From NCBI GenBank assembly GCA_900315265.1, contig OMYN01000013.1, positions 1-44,650 of the forward strand: DNA of 44,650 bases, given 5' to 3'. The notes under the pieces are model-generated. The model made no database searches and was not told the DNA's origin. It saw only the letters and a list, made by a program, of their open reading frames with translations. The stretch comes from an uncultured Eubacteriales bacterium (GTDB taxonomy: Bacteria; Bacillota; Clostridia; Lachnospirales; Bianqueaceae). This document shows positions 7,224-15,565 of this stretch, piece after piece. Positions within the stretch are counted from its first letter, which is position 1. Each line of letters starts with the position of its first letter. Both the position numbers and the translations under genes were made by a program.

Positions 7224-7260
7224 ACTATAACACGGTTGTTTTTGTAATGTCGATAGTTAC
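7224..7260 (-). promoter_or_regulatory. Promoter of the flavin/ferredoxin operon with operator site 2
   Basis: Minus-strand promoter: -10 TATAGT (7224-7229) and -35 TCGACA (7249-7254), about 19 bases apart. Operator 2 (GTAATGTCGATAGTTAC, 7244-7260) covers the -35. Binding here and at site 1 would block transcription from both sides. Confidence 0.65.
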
Positions 7261-7278
7261 ATCAAAGTTTTTAAAATT

Positions 7279-7313
7279 TTCGAGTCGATGAGATCGGCCC
7301 CTCAAGACTCGAA
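7279..7313 (-). terminator. Possible terminator of the rrf2 gene
   Basis: An 8-bp inverted repeat (TTCGAGTC at 7279-7286, GACTCGAA at 7306-7313) overlaps the last rrf2 codons. On the minus strand it is followed by AATTTT. It would separate rrf2 from the downstream operon. Confidence 0.5.
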
Positions 7314-7790
7314 ATGTTGTTTCTGCCGGCTTCGCTCGCTCCGGTTAGACTGATCCGCTGCGATCTTTGCCTTCGTATCGGTAATAACATCGGCAAGCGT
7401 CATGGAAGACAGTTCTTTTTCCATTGCCTCCTGCACTTTCGCAAGGCGGCCGTCCATGACGTAATGCATGTTTCTCCCAACCGGGCAGTTTACATTGGGA
7501 TTCTCATGGAAATGGAAAAGCCCCTCTTGGTCCACGCTCTCCACGGCGCGGTAAATATCACAAAGCGTGATCGCGTCTGCCGGCTTCGCCAGAGAAACGC
7601 CTCCGTTTCCGCCTCTCTGCACATGGATCAGGCCGGCTTCTTTGAGCTGTCCGAAGATCTTTCGGATAATGACCGGATTGACGCCGACACTGGCAGCGAT
7701 GAATTCACTGTTTACCTGATAATCATCCTTAAAAACCTCGATGCAGGTGAGTACATGCACCGCGATCGTAAATCTGCTTGAGATCTGCAT
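7302..7790 (-). CDS. Rrf2 family transcriptional regulator
   Basis: 162 residues from the ATG at 7790 after GGAGG. Winged helix (residues 1-70): SSRFTIAVHVLTCIEVF, then NPVIIRKIFGQLKEAGLI and RGGNGGVSLAKP, all typical of Rrf2 proteins of the YwnA type. It lacks the three-cysteine iron-sulfur loop of IscR/NsrR. Its cysteines are Cys16, Cys77 and Cys102 (NCPVGRN), the last being a candidate redox switch. One operator-like dyad overlies its own -35 and two more control the downstream operon, so it is probably an autoregulated repressor. The operators and gene order are seen; the redox role is inferred. Confidence 0.88.
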   Translation of the reverse strand: MQISSRFTIAVHVLTCIEVFKDDYQVNSEFIAASVGVNPVIIRKIFGQLKEAGLIHVQRGGNGGVSLAKPADAITLCDIYRAVESVDQEGLFHFHENPNVNCPVGRNMHYVMDGRLAKVQEAMEKELSSMTLADVITDTKAKIAADQSNRSERSRQKQHFES

Positions 7791-7815
7791 GGTGTTACCT
7801 CCGTTCTTACATCGA

Positions 7816-7851
7816 AGTTTATCACGGATATTTCGTAACATCAAGCATTAC
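7816..7851 (-). promoter_or_regulatory. rrf2 promoter with operator site 3
   Basis: -35 TTGATG (7839-7844), 17-base spacer, -10 TAAACT (7816-7821) on the minus strand. The dyad GTAACATCAAGCATTAC (7835-7851) covers the -35, mirroring operator 2. This supports autorepression. Confidence 0.7.
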
Positions 7852-7870
7852 ATCAAAAATTGACATAACA

Positions 7871-7906
7871 AAGGCCCGCCTGAAACCTGTTTCGGCGGGT
7901 CTTTTG
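7871..7906. terminator. Rho-independent terminator after the lipoprotein gene
   Basis: The stem CCCGCCTGAAAC (7875-7886) pairs with GTTTCGGCGGG (7889-7899). The minus-strand transcript from 7926 would read CCTTTGTT after it; the plus strand has TCTTTTG. The hairpin is strong and the U-tract only moderate. Confidence 0.65.
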
Positions 7907-7925
7907 TCAGGAACAACATACTTCA

Positions 7926-9062
7926 TTATTCTTTTGGATCGACTCGGAGGAAAACGTCTTTGATCGTATCTTCCAGATCTTTCTGCTGTTCTGCGGACAA
8001 ATACGTGGAAGGCCTTATGATGCATGTCCCCAGCATCCTGTATTCCTCCTGCCCCGCTGACTGTTTGAGATCCGCTTCCCGTTTCTCAGCCTGCTCCTTT
8101 GTCCGGTAAACCTCTACACAGCCCCCCGCCTCTTTCCCAATACTTAGCAGTTCACTTTCCGAAGAAACCGTAGCATATTCTTTCACCCTGCCGTCCTGAA
8201 AAAAAACACAGACGAGATACCCATTTACCTTATTTAGTTTTCCGAACGGGTCCTGCTCAGAAGTTGCCGGAGCGGTAAAGACAACCGTATCGATCTCGTG
8301 GATACGGGACAGGACGAATTCTTCTTTAGGATCAGTAACCTGCTGCAAAGATGCCACACTGTACTCCGCGGCTACCAGTTTTTCTTCCAGATTCGCCTTT
8401 TCTTCTGTATAATCCGGGATGACCACTGAGTTGATACTTTCTTCAAGCGCTTCCCCTTTGGCATCCAGATACGGTTTTGCCGCTTCAACTTTTTCTGTCT
8501 CCTCTGTAATCTGACTTACGCTCAAGCCTACAAGGTTCTTTTGATTGACCGGTAACTGCCTAGGTATTTGCTCAGGAGTATTTTCAGCAATGGCCGCCTC
8601 TGCTTCGTCAACAGCCTTCTGCAGATCCATGATCGTTTTGGGGTCATATGCTTCTGCTTCCAGGATACCCTGTTTCCTGATTTGTTGGACATACTGAGAA
8701 AACTCCAGATTTACCTCTTCTACTTCCCATATTTTCGAATCATACGCAAGCAGTCGGTCATTATAGGCTTGGACTTGGTCATTATATTCATCGACGTCAT
8801 CTTTATAGACCCACATGGTATCATACAGAATGCGAGCATTTTTCAAAGCCTCATAATTGGTTACCTTTTCTTTTTGTTTTTTACTTAAGGCCTGGTAGGC
8901 TTTTTCCGCTTTTTCGATCCGGTCACCGCTGGACAAGGAGACTTTGGTAATGGAGTCGATTTGAGAAATGACATCGTCAACTGCTTTTTGATTGCCACTG
9001 CAGGCAGTTAATAATAAGGCAGTTGTTAAGAAAATAGCTACAATGACACCTATCTTTTTCAT
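7926..9062 (-). CDS. Lipoprotein with coiled-coil segments, function unknown
   Basis: 378 residues. A lipoprotein signal peptide MKKIGVIVAIFLTTALLLTA ends at a lipobox cysteine (LTAC-S, Cys21), so the protein is anchored outside the membrane. Residues 35-75 hold the pattern AEKAYQALSKKQKEKVTNYE, a short helical repeat common in exported Firmicute proteins. Long helical, Glu/Gln-rich stretches follow (about 80-240), then a mixed domain with FVLSRIHEIDTVVFTAP and an end near STYLSAEQQKDLEDTIKDVF. No catalytic motif is evident. TCCTTTG-type context precedes the start. It is monocistronic with its own terminator. Confidence 0.8.
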   Translation of the reverse strand: MKKIGVIVAIFLTTALLLTACSGNQKAVDDVISQIDSITKVSLSSGDRIEKAEKAYQALSKKQKEKVTNYEALKNARILYDTMWVYKDDVDEYNDQVQAYNDRLLAYDSKIWEVEEVNLEFSQYVQQIRKQGILEAEAYDPKTIMDLQKAVDEAEAAIAENTPEQIPRQLPVNQKNLVGLSVSQITEETEKVEAAKPYLDAKGEALEESINSVVIPDYTEEKANLEEKLVAAEYSVASLQQVTDPKEEFVLSRIHEIDTVVFTAPATSEQDPFGKLNKVNGYLVCVFFQDGRVKEYATVSSESELLSIGKEAGGCVEVYRTKEQAEKREADLKQSAGQEEYRMLGTCIIRPSTYLSAEQQKDLEDTIKDVFLRVDPKE

Positions 9063-9127
9063 AGGCTTCTCCTTTGATAAAATCTTAAGTAGTATTCACC
9101 GTCCTTATTACACAGTGATTTCACATG

Positions 9128-9859
9128 TTAAATTTTAAGTGAATAACCGTCTTCCACACCATCAATCGTATAAACGAAAGTCAGCCATTGTCCGGCAAAT
9201 AATCCTTCTGAAATTCTCAAGCATCTATTAGATGCAATTGGATTTGTTGTACGAAAAATTGTATTTTCCTGAGGGTAACTACGAGAAACCGTAATAATAT
9301 AATCTTCTTCATTATAGCTGATATTTTTAAAACCTGGATATGTGAACGGTATCCCATCGCAATGATATTCAACCTTTATTTTGCTCACATTGCATGCTTG
9401 GGTTTTAGAGTAATAAAATGCAGCACTATATGGTTGAAAATATTCAAACGACCCATTGGAATAGACATTATAACTTGCCGAAGCTTTAATCAAAGCTTTT
9501 CCCGCATTATAACTATAATAGGTTCCGGATGAAAACCGTTTCCCGGCATTTTTAATTGTTAATGATACAGGCTTTCCATTCTCTCCAAGGCTTACATATA
9601 CATCTTTAATTATGCGGAAATCAGAGATTTTATTAGTCACCACCAGGGCATTACCGGTTTGACTTTGAGAAAGTTCTACAAATTCAATGATTGTTTCACT
9701 ATTAATAATACTGCCATTTTTTATTAGTTCTTCTTTGAGCTCATCGGGTATTTCAGAACCTTTATATTCATTGATTGCAGAAGAATCCTCAGCATAAACA
9801 GGAGTAAATGCAAATATGGTCAAAATAAAACAAAGAGAAATAGCAATATATTTTCTCAT
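9128..9859 (-). CDS. Exported protein of unknown function, AT-rich gene
   Basis: 243 residues with a clear signal peptide (MRKYIAISLCFILTIFAFTP, cleavage near VYA-ED). No membrane anchor or sorting motif is present, so it is probably secreted. The mature part is rich in Ser, Tyr and Asn, with patterns such as SSGTYYSYNAGKALIKASAS that suggest beta structure, and has three cysteines. GGGAGG precedes the start. The gene and its flanks are visibly more AT-rich than neighbours and use A/T-ending codons, which points to recent acquisition. I do not recognise the family. Confidence 0.75.
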   Translation of the reverse strand: MRKYIAISLCFILTIFAFTPVYAEDSSAINEYKGSEIPDELKEELIKNGSIINSETIIEFVELSQSQTGNALVVTNKISDFRIIKDVYVSLGENGKPVSLTIKNAGKRFSSGTYYSYNAGKALIKASASYNVYSNGSFEYFQPYSAAFYYSKTQACNVSKIKVEYHCDGIPFTYPGFKNISYNEEDYIITVSRSYPQENTIFRTTNPIASNRCLRISEGLFAGQWLTFVYTIDGVEDGYSLKI

Positions 9860-10117
9860 AATAATCCTCCCTATTACATAAAATAATAAATTAACTGTAA
9901 CCAGCGAAGTTCAATGGTCTCACCTCCTATCAAGGATAGAACCTGTTGAAGCAAATCTATAAAATTACTCATACTTATAAAAATATTTCACTATTATTTT
10001 ACATTTATATTGTAGGGCAGGTAGTGAGCTGTGTCAATAATATTTTTTGATTAAATATTATCGTTCTTTTATTAACAATTTGACGCGGAACATCTTTTCA
10101 TAATAATATATTACTCT
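9860..10117. other. AT-rich intergenic stretch with a possible leader peptide
   Basis: No gene is evident. On the minus strand at about 9930 AGGAGG is followed by a short frame that ends in ATG TAA just before the ribosome site of the exported-protein gene. It would need an ATT start (ELRWLQLIYYFM after the start) or a TTG start (NFAGYS). The rest is AT-rich sequence without a clear hairpin. Confidence 0.3.
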
Positions 10118-10524
10118 TTATTTTCGCCGCCTTCTTTTCCAGACAGCGGCAAAAATAAAAGCGCAGACTTCACTGATCCAGAAGGCAAACCAGACTCCCC
10201 GGGCGCCGAAAGCCCGGCTGAGCAGCCAGGCGCAGGGCAGCAGCACGAACTGGGGCAGAAAAGCTCCCGTCATATTGACGGTTCCGTTCTGCAGTCCCGA
10301 AGCGTAATAGCCCGTGATCATGGTCGGCAGGCCGAAGATCATGATCATCTGCATGGGATAGGCAAGAGATGTCGCGGTAAGGGCCTCCTGGCTGTAGCGG
10401 GCCATGAAATGCCGTCCACAATGTAGTACAAAGACGTGATGAGCAGGGAGAAGATCATGGGAAGCGCCATGTTCCATACCAGTTTCTTCTCTTCCATCGT
10501 TTCCAGCTTATTGCTTGTTTCCAT
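10118..10524 (-). pseudogene. MATE efflux transporter remnant
   Basis: The start METSNKLETMEEKKLVWNMA at 10524 (GGAGG upstream), then FSLLITSLYYIVDG, is the N-terminal helix of a MATE exporter. A one-base shift near 10410 is needed to continue into FMARYSQEALTATSLAYPMQ. From there the chain jumps to the last helices (GVWFAFWISEVCAFIFAAVW) and a basic end. Of about 450 residues only some 130 remain. An intact MATE gene is present at 19354-20715. Confidence 0.8.
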
Positions 10525-10540
10525 AACTGCCTCCGGCAAT

Positions 10541-10582
10541 AAAAAAGCGTGAAATCAGAGGGAAGCACCTCAAATTTCACGC
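10541..10582 (-). terminator. Terminator or attenuator hairpin in the MATE-remnant leader
   Basis: GCGTGAAAT (10547-10555) pairs with ATTTCACGC (10574-10582). The minus-strand transcript then reads TTTTTTATT, directly before the ribosome site of the MATE remnant. A promoter lies upstream, so the hairpin sits in a leader of about 100 bases. It could also simply end the aldo/keto reductase transcript. Confidence 0.65.
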
Positions 10583-10627
10583 ATAATGCCGGCTTTTTTG
10601 ATCTCAGACTTTAAGTTTTATATTAGG

Positions 10628-10657
10628 ATTATAACACAGCCCCTGCCATTTTCGCAA
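10628..10657 (-). promoter_or_regulatory. Promoter of the MATE remnant
   Basis: -10 TATAAT (10628-10633), 18-base spacer, -35 TTGCGA (10652-10657), minus strand, between the aldo/keto reductase stop and the attenuator-like hairpin. Confidence 0.6.
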
Positions 10658-10706
10658 AGGAATTTTTAAAGTGCACGCAACCTTCGCACGTCTTTCCTTT
10701 CACGTC

Positions 10707-11756
10707 TCAATGCTCTTTTTCCGCGTAGGCTCCGTTTTTGTTCCAGACATGCTGCGTCAGACGGGAAGCCGGCGTGTTCTGAGCCATAACACCGGAAAGG
10801 GCATGCGGAACATAGGCCTCTTCCAGATAAGCGATCTCCTCTTCTGTCAGCTTCAGGTCGACGGCGGCAGCCATATCGTCCACATGATGGACCTTGGTCG
10901 CCCCGCAGACAGGAGCCGTCACTTTGGTCAGCAGCCAGGCCAGCGAGATCTGTGTCATGGGAACGCCTCGTTTATCAGCTATCTCCTCCACCCTGCGGAT
11001 GATGATCCCGTCCTGCTCAGCTGTTTTATCATATTTGAATTTGGCGTAGGCATCTTCTTCCAGCCGTTTGGAGGTCTGTCCCGGTCTTCTGGAAAGTCTT
11101 CCGGCCGCCAGGGCGCTGTAGGGAGTCATAGAGATGCCGTGTTCATCGCAGTAGACCTTCATCTCGCGTTCCTCTTCCCGCATGATAAGGTTGTAATGGT
11201 TCTGTACCGAGACAAAAGGCGTCCATCCGTTCTTTTCGGCCAGTGCATTTGCTTCCGCCAGCTGCCAGGCAAAGCAGTTGGCGATGCCGACCGCCCGGAT
11301 CTTTCCTGCCTTTACTTCCTCATCCAAGGCTTCCAGATATTCCTCGACCGGAGTATTCCAATCCCACATATGGTAGATATACAGGTCCACGTAATCCATG
11401 CCCAGGTGGGATAAGGAAGCCTGCAGACTGTTTTTAAGGTGTTCCTTTCCGGATACGCCCGCTTCGATCTCTTCTTGGGAGCGGGGCAGGAACTTGGTCG
11501 CTACCACTACCTGGTCGCGCCGGGCAAAGTCCCTGAGAGCCCTGCCCAGATACATTTCGCTGGTCCCTTCCTGATAGGCGATGGCGGTGTCAAAAAAGTT
11601 GATGCCCTTTTCAAGCGCATAACGGATGATACCGCGGCTCGATTCTTCATCCAGCGTCCAGCTGTGCTGTCCTGTCCGGGCATTTCCGAACCCCATACAG
11701 CCCATACAGATGCGGGATATAGTAATGTCCGTGTTTCCGAGCTTGGTGTAGTTCAT
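10707..11756 (-). CDS. Aldo/keto reductase
   Basis: NADPH-dependent carbonyl reductase, 349 residues with a (beta/alpha)8 barrel. The catalytic tetrad is visible: Asp56 and Tyr61 in FFDTAIAY, Lys88 in VVVATKF and His129 in YIYHMWDWN. The cofactor end appears near residues 260-310. It starts MNYTKLGNTDITISRICMGC after GGAGGG, as is usual for the YajO/IolS-like group; the substrate is unknown. It lies 32 bases after the glycosylase fusion gene on the same strand and is probably co-transcribed with it. Confidence 0.92.
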   Translation of the reverse strand: MNYTKLGNTDITISRICMGCMGFGNARTGQHSWTLDEESSRGIIRYALEKGINFFDTAIAYQEGTSEMYLGRALRDFARRDQVVVATKFLPRSQEEIEAGVSGKEHLKNSLQASLSHLGMDYVDLYIYHMWDWNTPVEEYLEALDEEVKAGKIRAVGIANCFAWQLAEANALAEKNGWTPFVSVQNHYNLIMREEEREMKVYCDEHGISMTPYSALAAGRLSRRPGQTSKRLEEDAYAKFKYDKTAEQDGIIIRRVEEIADKRGVPMTQISLAWLLTKVTAPVCGATKVHHVDDMAAAVDLKLTEEEIAYLEEAYVPHALSGVMAQNTPASRLTQHVWNKNGAYAEKEH

Positions 11757-11788
11757 TTGGTGCCCTCCTTACGTATATAAAATAGATA

Positions 11789-12715
11789 TTATTGCTTACA
11801 GATTTTCCAGGGGCAGCTGTCCAGGTGGTCGTCAATGACCCCTATCCCCTGCAGATAAGAATAAATGATCACCGGCCCGCAGAAGGTGAAGCCTTGTTGT
11901 TTCATATCTTTGCTGACGGTTTCGGATAATAGATCCTGCGATGGTATTTCCGAAAGTTCCGCGGGATGATGAATGATCCTTTTTCCATCTGTAAAATGCC
12001 ATATATAGCTGTCAAAGGAGGGATACCGTCCGGAAAGGATCATCTGCCGGATCGCTTTTGCGTTATTGACCGCCGACCGGATCTTAGCCCGGTTATGAAT
12101 GATTCCCGGCTCCGTCATTAGGCTTTCTACTTTTTGATCCGTATAGGCAGCTACCGTCTCTATAGCAAAGCCGTCGAAGGCCCGGCGGATATCCGCTTCT
12201 TTCCGGATGACCGTCGACCAGGAAAGGCCGGCCTGCTGCCCTTCCAGACACAGCATGGCAAAAAGTTCATTGTCCTCATGAACAGGCCGGCACCAGCGCA
12301 GATCGTGATACTTCTCCATCAGCGGGTCGCCCACGGCCCATTTGCGGCAGTCGTCACTGTATCTCCCCAGCCAGGAACTCAATACTACCGCATTGTTATG
12401 CTGCCGATCCGCTGCCCCGTACACCAGTGTGACATTGTTATCGGCAAGCAAAGTTACCACTTTCCGGCAAAAAACAACGGCTGCTTCCGAGCTTTTTAAC
12501 TCTTCAAAATAACGCTTTTGAAACTCTTCATACTTTTCAGGATCATGTCCGAACCATTTGCGCAGTTCATTGGAAGGAGCTACGTCTTTGTCCCACTCAT
12601 ACAGCTGAGCTTTTTCCTTGCTGATGCCTCTTGGCCAGAGACGGTCAACTAAAATCCGCATTCCATCGCTGCTGTCTGCCTGATCATATACTCTTTTAAT
12701 CGATAGGATCCCCAT
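11789..12715 (-). CDS. tag: Fusion of a DUF488 domain and DNA-3-methyladenine glycosylase I
   Basis: 308 residues from the ATG at 12715, placed 6-7 bases after GGAGGG (a TTG at 12730 is less likely). Residues 1-115 are a DUF488/YeaO domain: LSIKRVYDQ, then RILVDRLWPRGISKEKA and VTLVYGAADRQHNNAVVL. From about 123 comes a full-length 3-methyladenine glycosylase I, which removes 3-methyladenine from DNA: KWAVGDPLMEKYHDLRW, LEGQQAGLSWSTVIRK, then GIIHNRAKI. Zinc ligands are kept (Cys before RKWAVG, His in EKYHD, and the C-terminal H-x3-C in DDHLDSC). Most known Tag proteins are about 190 residues with no such partner. The role of DUF488 is not known. Confidence 0.88.
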   Translation of the reverse strand: MGILSIKRVYDQADSSDGMRILVDRLWPRGISKEKAQLYEWDKDVAPSNELRKWFGHDPEKYEEFQKRYFEELKSSEAAVVFCRKVVTLLADNNVTLVYGAADRQHNNAVVLSSWLGRYSDDCRKWAVGDPLMEKYHDLRWCRPVHEDNELFAMLCLEGQQAGLSWSTVIRKEADIRRAFDGFAIETVAAYTDQKVESLMTEPGIIHNRAKIRSAVNNAKAIRQMILSGRYPSFDSYIWHFTDGKRIIHHPAELSEIPSQDLLSETVSKDMKQQGFTFCGPVIIYSYLQGIGVIDDHLDSCPWKICKQ

Positions 12716-12759
12716 AGGCTCTCCCTCCAATCCTACTGAACTACTCCATTTTCCCTAAT

Positions 12760-12787
12760 ATTATAAAGTTTCAATGCGCCATTACAA
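12760..12787 (-). promoter_or_regulatory. Promoter of the tag fusion / aldo-keto reductase operon
   Basis: -10 TATAAT (12760-12765), 16-base spacer, -35 TTGTAA (12782-12787), minus strand. It overlaps the 5' end of the broken glycosyltransferase reading frame. Confidence 0.65.
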
Positions 12788-13768
12788 GACCGGAGTTGCA
12801 GCATTTTCTACTTGCAATTTTATATTAGTGAACAATAATAAAAGCATATCAGGCTATGATGAGCATCTCAATTATTCTGTTTACCGCATCCTGCATAACT
12901 CCCAGACAGCTATCAATGCCCTTTCATCCCTGTCCCAGAATAGAAGTTACGATGTCGTCAATTGTCAGGATTATTTCTGTGTTTTTCTGGCGGATTATAT
13001 ACGCAGGACTTACCATTGGCCCATCGTTACTACCATCCATACCGGTCCCCTTCTGGATAGGATGATGGGGGACTCCTTCCGCCGCAACCTGCTGGCCAAT
13101 TCGATCCGAGTCATTTATACGAGTACTTATGTAAAAAAGAATATCCATGAAAGATACGGCATCAAGGCGCAAAACTATATCATTCCCTGCGGGATCTTGA
13201 TAGATGATCTTCCCTACACGGAACAAAAACCGGCTTATATTACTTTCTGCGGACGCCTGCGTCCTAATAAAGGCTGTCCCTTATTGATCGAAGCCTTTTC
13301 CCAAATCTGTGATCTGGCAGCTTTCCAGGGAGTTTCCCTTCACATTATCGGGGATGGCGAAATGAAAAACACTTTAGTCGACATGGTCTATTCCAAAGGT
13401 CTTAAAAACCGCGTTCAGTTTCTTGGTACCCTGCCCTATGAAGAGTCCAGAGGGCAGATCCGTAATGCGACGGTTCATGTTATCCCCAGTCTGGAGGAGG
13501 CTTTCGGACTGACCGGTCTGGAAGCGATGGCCGAAAAACCTGTCTTATTGTCTCCGACGCAGGAGGAATGACCGATTACGTAGAGGACGGGAAAAACGGC
13601 CTTATTTTCGAGTCCGGAAATACAAATCAGCTGGCGGACAAACTGCTGGATCTGCTGACGCATCCGGATAAACGCCGCTGCCTGGCCGATTCCGGCTACC
13701 AAACGGTCCAATCGTTCAGCTGGCAGGCAGTTGCGATAAATATTATGGATATTTTTCGGCAAATATGA
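12774..13768 (+). pseudogene. GT4 family glycosyltransferase, frameshifted and 5'-damaged
   Basis: The first frame (12774-13571) carries the GT-B fold parts YDVVNCQDYFCVFLADY, ITFCGRLRPNKGCPLLIEAF and EAFGLTGLEAMA, the donor-site glutamate motif. It then stops early after PVLLSPTQEE. The following frame (through 13768) continues the same protein with DAGGMTDYVEDGKNGLIFES. A one-base loss near 13545-13555 explains this. The apparent start has no ribosome site, overlaps another gene's promoter, and lacks the usual N-terminal Rossmann start, so the 5' end is lost too. Confidence 0.8.
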
Positions 13769-13822
13769 TTCAATATCATTATCCTGATCAAAAACTCTGA
13801 TCATATGTAAGAAGGTGAGAGA

Positions 13823-15565
13823 ATGAAGACGATTTCGCTGCCAAAAAAGGCCGGGGGACCCATACGGAAAACCGTCTCCCTGCTGCATTGTCAAAAAGAT
13901 ATCCTGCTGCTGTCACTGCTTGCTGCTTTGTCGACGGCAAAGGATCTGGGAGGGGTTTTTGCCCTGGCATACGGAACCAACCAGGTCATGTACGGCGGCA
14001 GCGTGGTCAAGGGTCTCAGCATCATGATCATCGTCATGCTGGCAGGCGTCGCTATCGCTGGTACAGAAAAGAAAGTCCATGCCTCCTTTATCGTCAAGGC
14101 GCGCAGCCGTTTTTATTCCCTCTTTGCCGACAAGATCCTTACCGCTGATCTGAATCCCGAAGACATTGCCGCTCACCGAGAATGGCCCAACATCTATTCT
14201 TCCGATATCCCCAGGATCATCCAGTGGTTCAACGATACTTTTACGGGCACCATTAAACTGGTCACCTATCTTGCGGGAGCTTTGATCTACTCTCTGTTTC
14301 AAAGCTATCTGCTGACACTGATCGTGATCCCTCTGGCCTGTCTTTTGATCTGGCTGATTTCCAAGGTATCCGACGGACTTACCCGGCAGATGAAAGCAGA
14401 GCGGTCCTCCGCCGACCAGACCTTCAAACAGCTGGACCAGGTCATCGATGATCCGGAATATATCAAAGCCTATTCGCTGGAAGACAGGATCTCACAAAAG
14501 ATGCAGGGTGCCCTTTCCGGCCGTCTTACAGCGGAAAAACGCAGCAACCGACTGAGGGGGCCCATCACAGGGATCAGCGGCCTGGCTTCCTTCCTGCCCG
14601 GCGTGTTAGCCGGTACCATCGGAGGTTATTTCCTGTGGAAAGGCTGGATCACCGTTGGTTTCCTGATCGCTTTCATCCAAATGGTCATGGGGCGTTTTCA
14701 GTATGCTTTCCCTCAGATCGGCGGCTACATTTCCAGCACTAAGGAAACAAGAGTCCTCTGCCAGCGCTTTTTAGGGCTGATGGATCTTCCTGAAGAGGAA
14801 AAGACCAATCCCATTGAAGAAGGTACCGATCCGGCAGCTCCCCTGCTTGTGTTTGATCATGTCTCTTTCGCCTATGATCCGGCAAAGGACATTCTTCGTG
14901 ACATTAGTTTTACCCTGGATAAGGGGAAGCAGATAGCTTTTGTCGGAGAAAGCGGCTGCGGAAAGACGACTATCCTCAAGCTGATCATGGGCTACTACCA
15001 CGCTCCGGATTCTTATCAGGGGCGGATCCTGGTCAAAGGGAAGGAACTGAGAAACTGGAACATCGTCGATCTGCGCCGTCTGATGGGGCCTGTCTTCCAG
15101 TCAAGCGTCCTGTTTGACCGAACCTGCGAAGAAAATCTGCAGCTGGCTGACCCCGGCCTGACTCAGGAAGAGGCACAAAAGCTGCTGACCGAAGCCGGTA
15201 TCGACTCCTCTTTATTTGGAAAGAAAACAGGTGAAAGAGGGACGGCCGTTTCCGGAGGCGAAAAGCAAAGGATCTCCATAGCCCGCTCACTGGCAAAAGA
15301 TCCGGAGATCTATGTCCTGGATGAGATCACCAGCGCCCTGGACAGTATGACGGAGCGGCAGCTTATGGACCAGCTCAAGCAATTGATGAAAGGCAAGACT
15401 ACAATTACGGTCTCCCACCGGCTGGACACCATTACCGGCTCGGACTGTATCTACTATATTGAAAACGGAAAAATAAAAGAAGCCGGGACCCATCAGCAGC
15501 TCATGGCGCAGGATGCATCTTATGCGGAGCTCTACCGCAGGCAGAGACAGGAGGCGGCCGTATGA
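13823..15565 (+). CDS. ABC exporter subunit A (membrane plus ATPase domains)
   Basis: 580 residues with six membrane helices in the first 320, then an ATPase domain: Walker A GESGCGKTT near residue 375, signature VSGGEKQRISIARSL, Walker B YVLDEITSALD with catalytic Glu, and the switch His in TVSHRL. It starts after AAGGTGAG. Its stop overlaps the start of the next gene (ATGA), so the two form a heterodimeric type IV (ABC-B) exporter. Substrate unknown; lipid, peptide or drug are all possible. A broken glycosyltransferase lies just upstream. Confidence 0.92.
   Translation: MKTISLPKKAGGPIRKTVSLLHCQKDILLLSLLAALSTAKDLGGVFALAYGTNQVMYGGSVVKGLSIMIIVMLAGVAIAGTEKKVHASFIVKARSRFYSLFADKILTADLNPEDIAAHREWPNIYSSDIPRIIQWFNDTFTGTIKLVTYLAGALIYSLFQSYLLTLIVIPLACLLIWLISKVSDGLTRQMKAERSSADQTFKQLDQVIDDPEYIKAYSLEDRISQKMQGALSGRLTAEKRSNRLRGPITGISGLASFLPGVLAGTIGGYFLWKGWITVGFLIAFIQMVMGRFQYAFPQIGGYISSTKETRVLCQRFLGLMDLPEEEKTNPIEEGTDPAAPLLVFDHVSFAYDPAKDILRDISFTLDKGKQIAFVGESGCGKTTILKLIMGYYHAPDSYQGRILVKGKELRNWNIVDLRRLMGPVFQSSVLFDRTCEENLQLADPGLTQEEAQKLLTEAGIDSSLFGKKTGERGTAVSGGEKQRISIARSLAKDPEIYVLDEITSALDSMTERQLMDQLKQLMKGKTTITVSHRLDTITGSDCIYYIENGKIKEAGTHQQLMAQDASYAELYRRQRQEAAV

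Noticed and set aside
9895..9940. A firm call of a 13-residue leader peptide before the exported-protein gene
   Set aside because: It would need an ATT start; a TTG start gives only seven residues. Kept as a note only.
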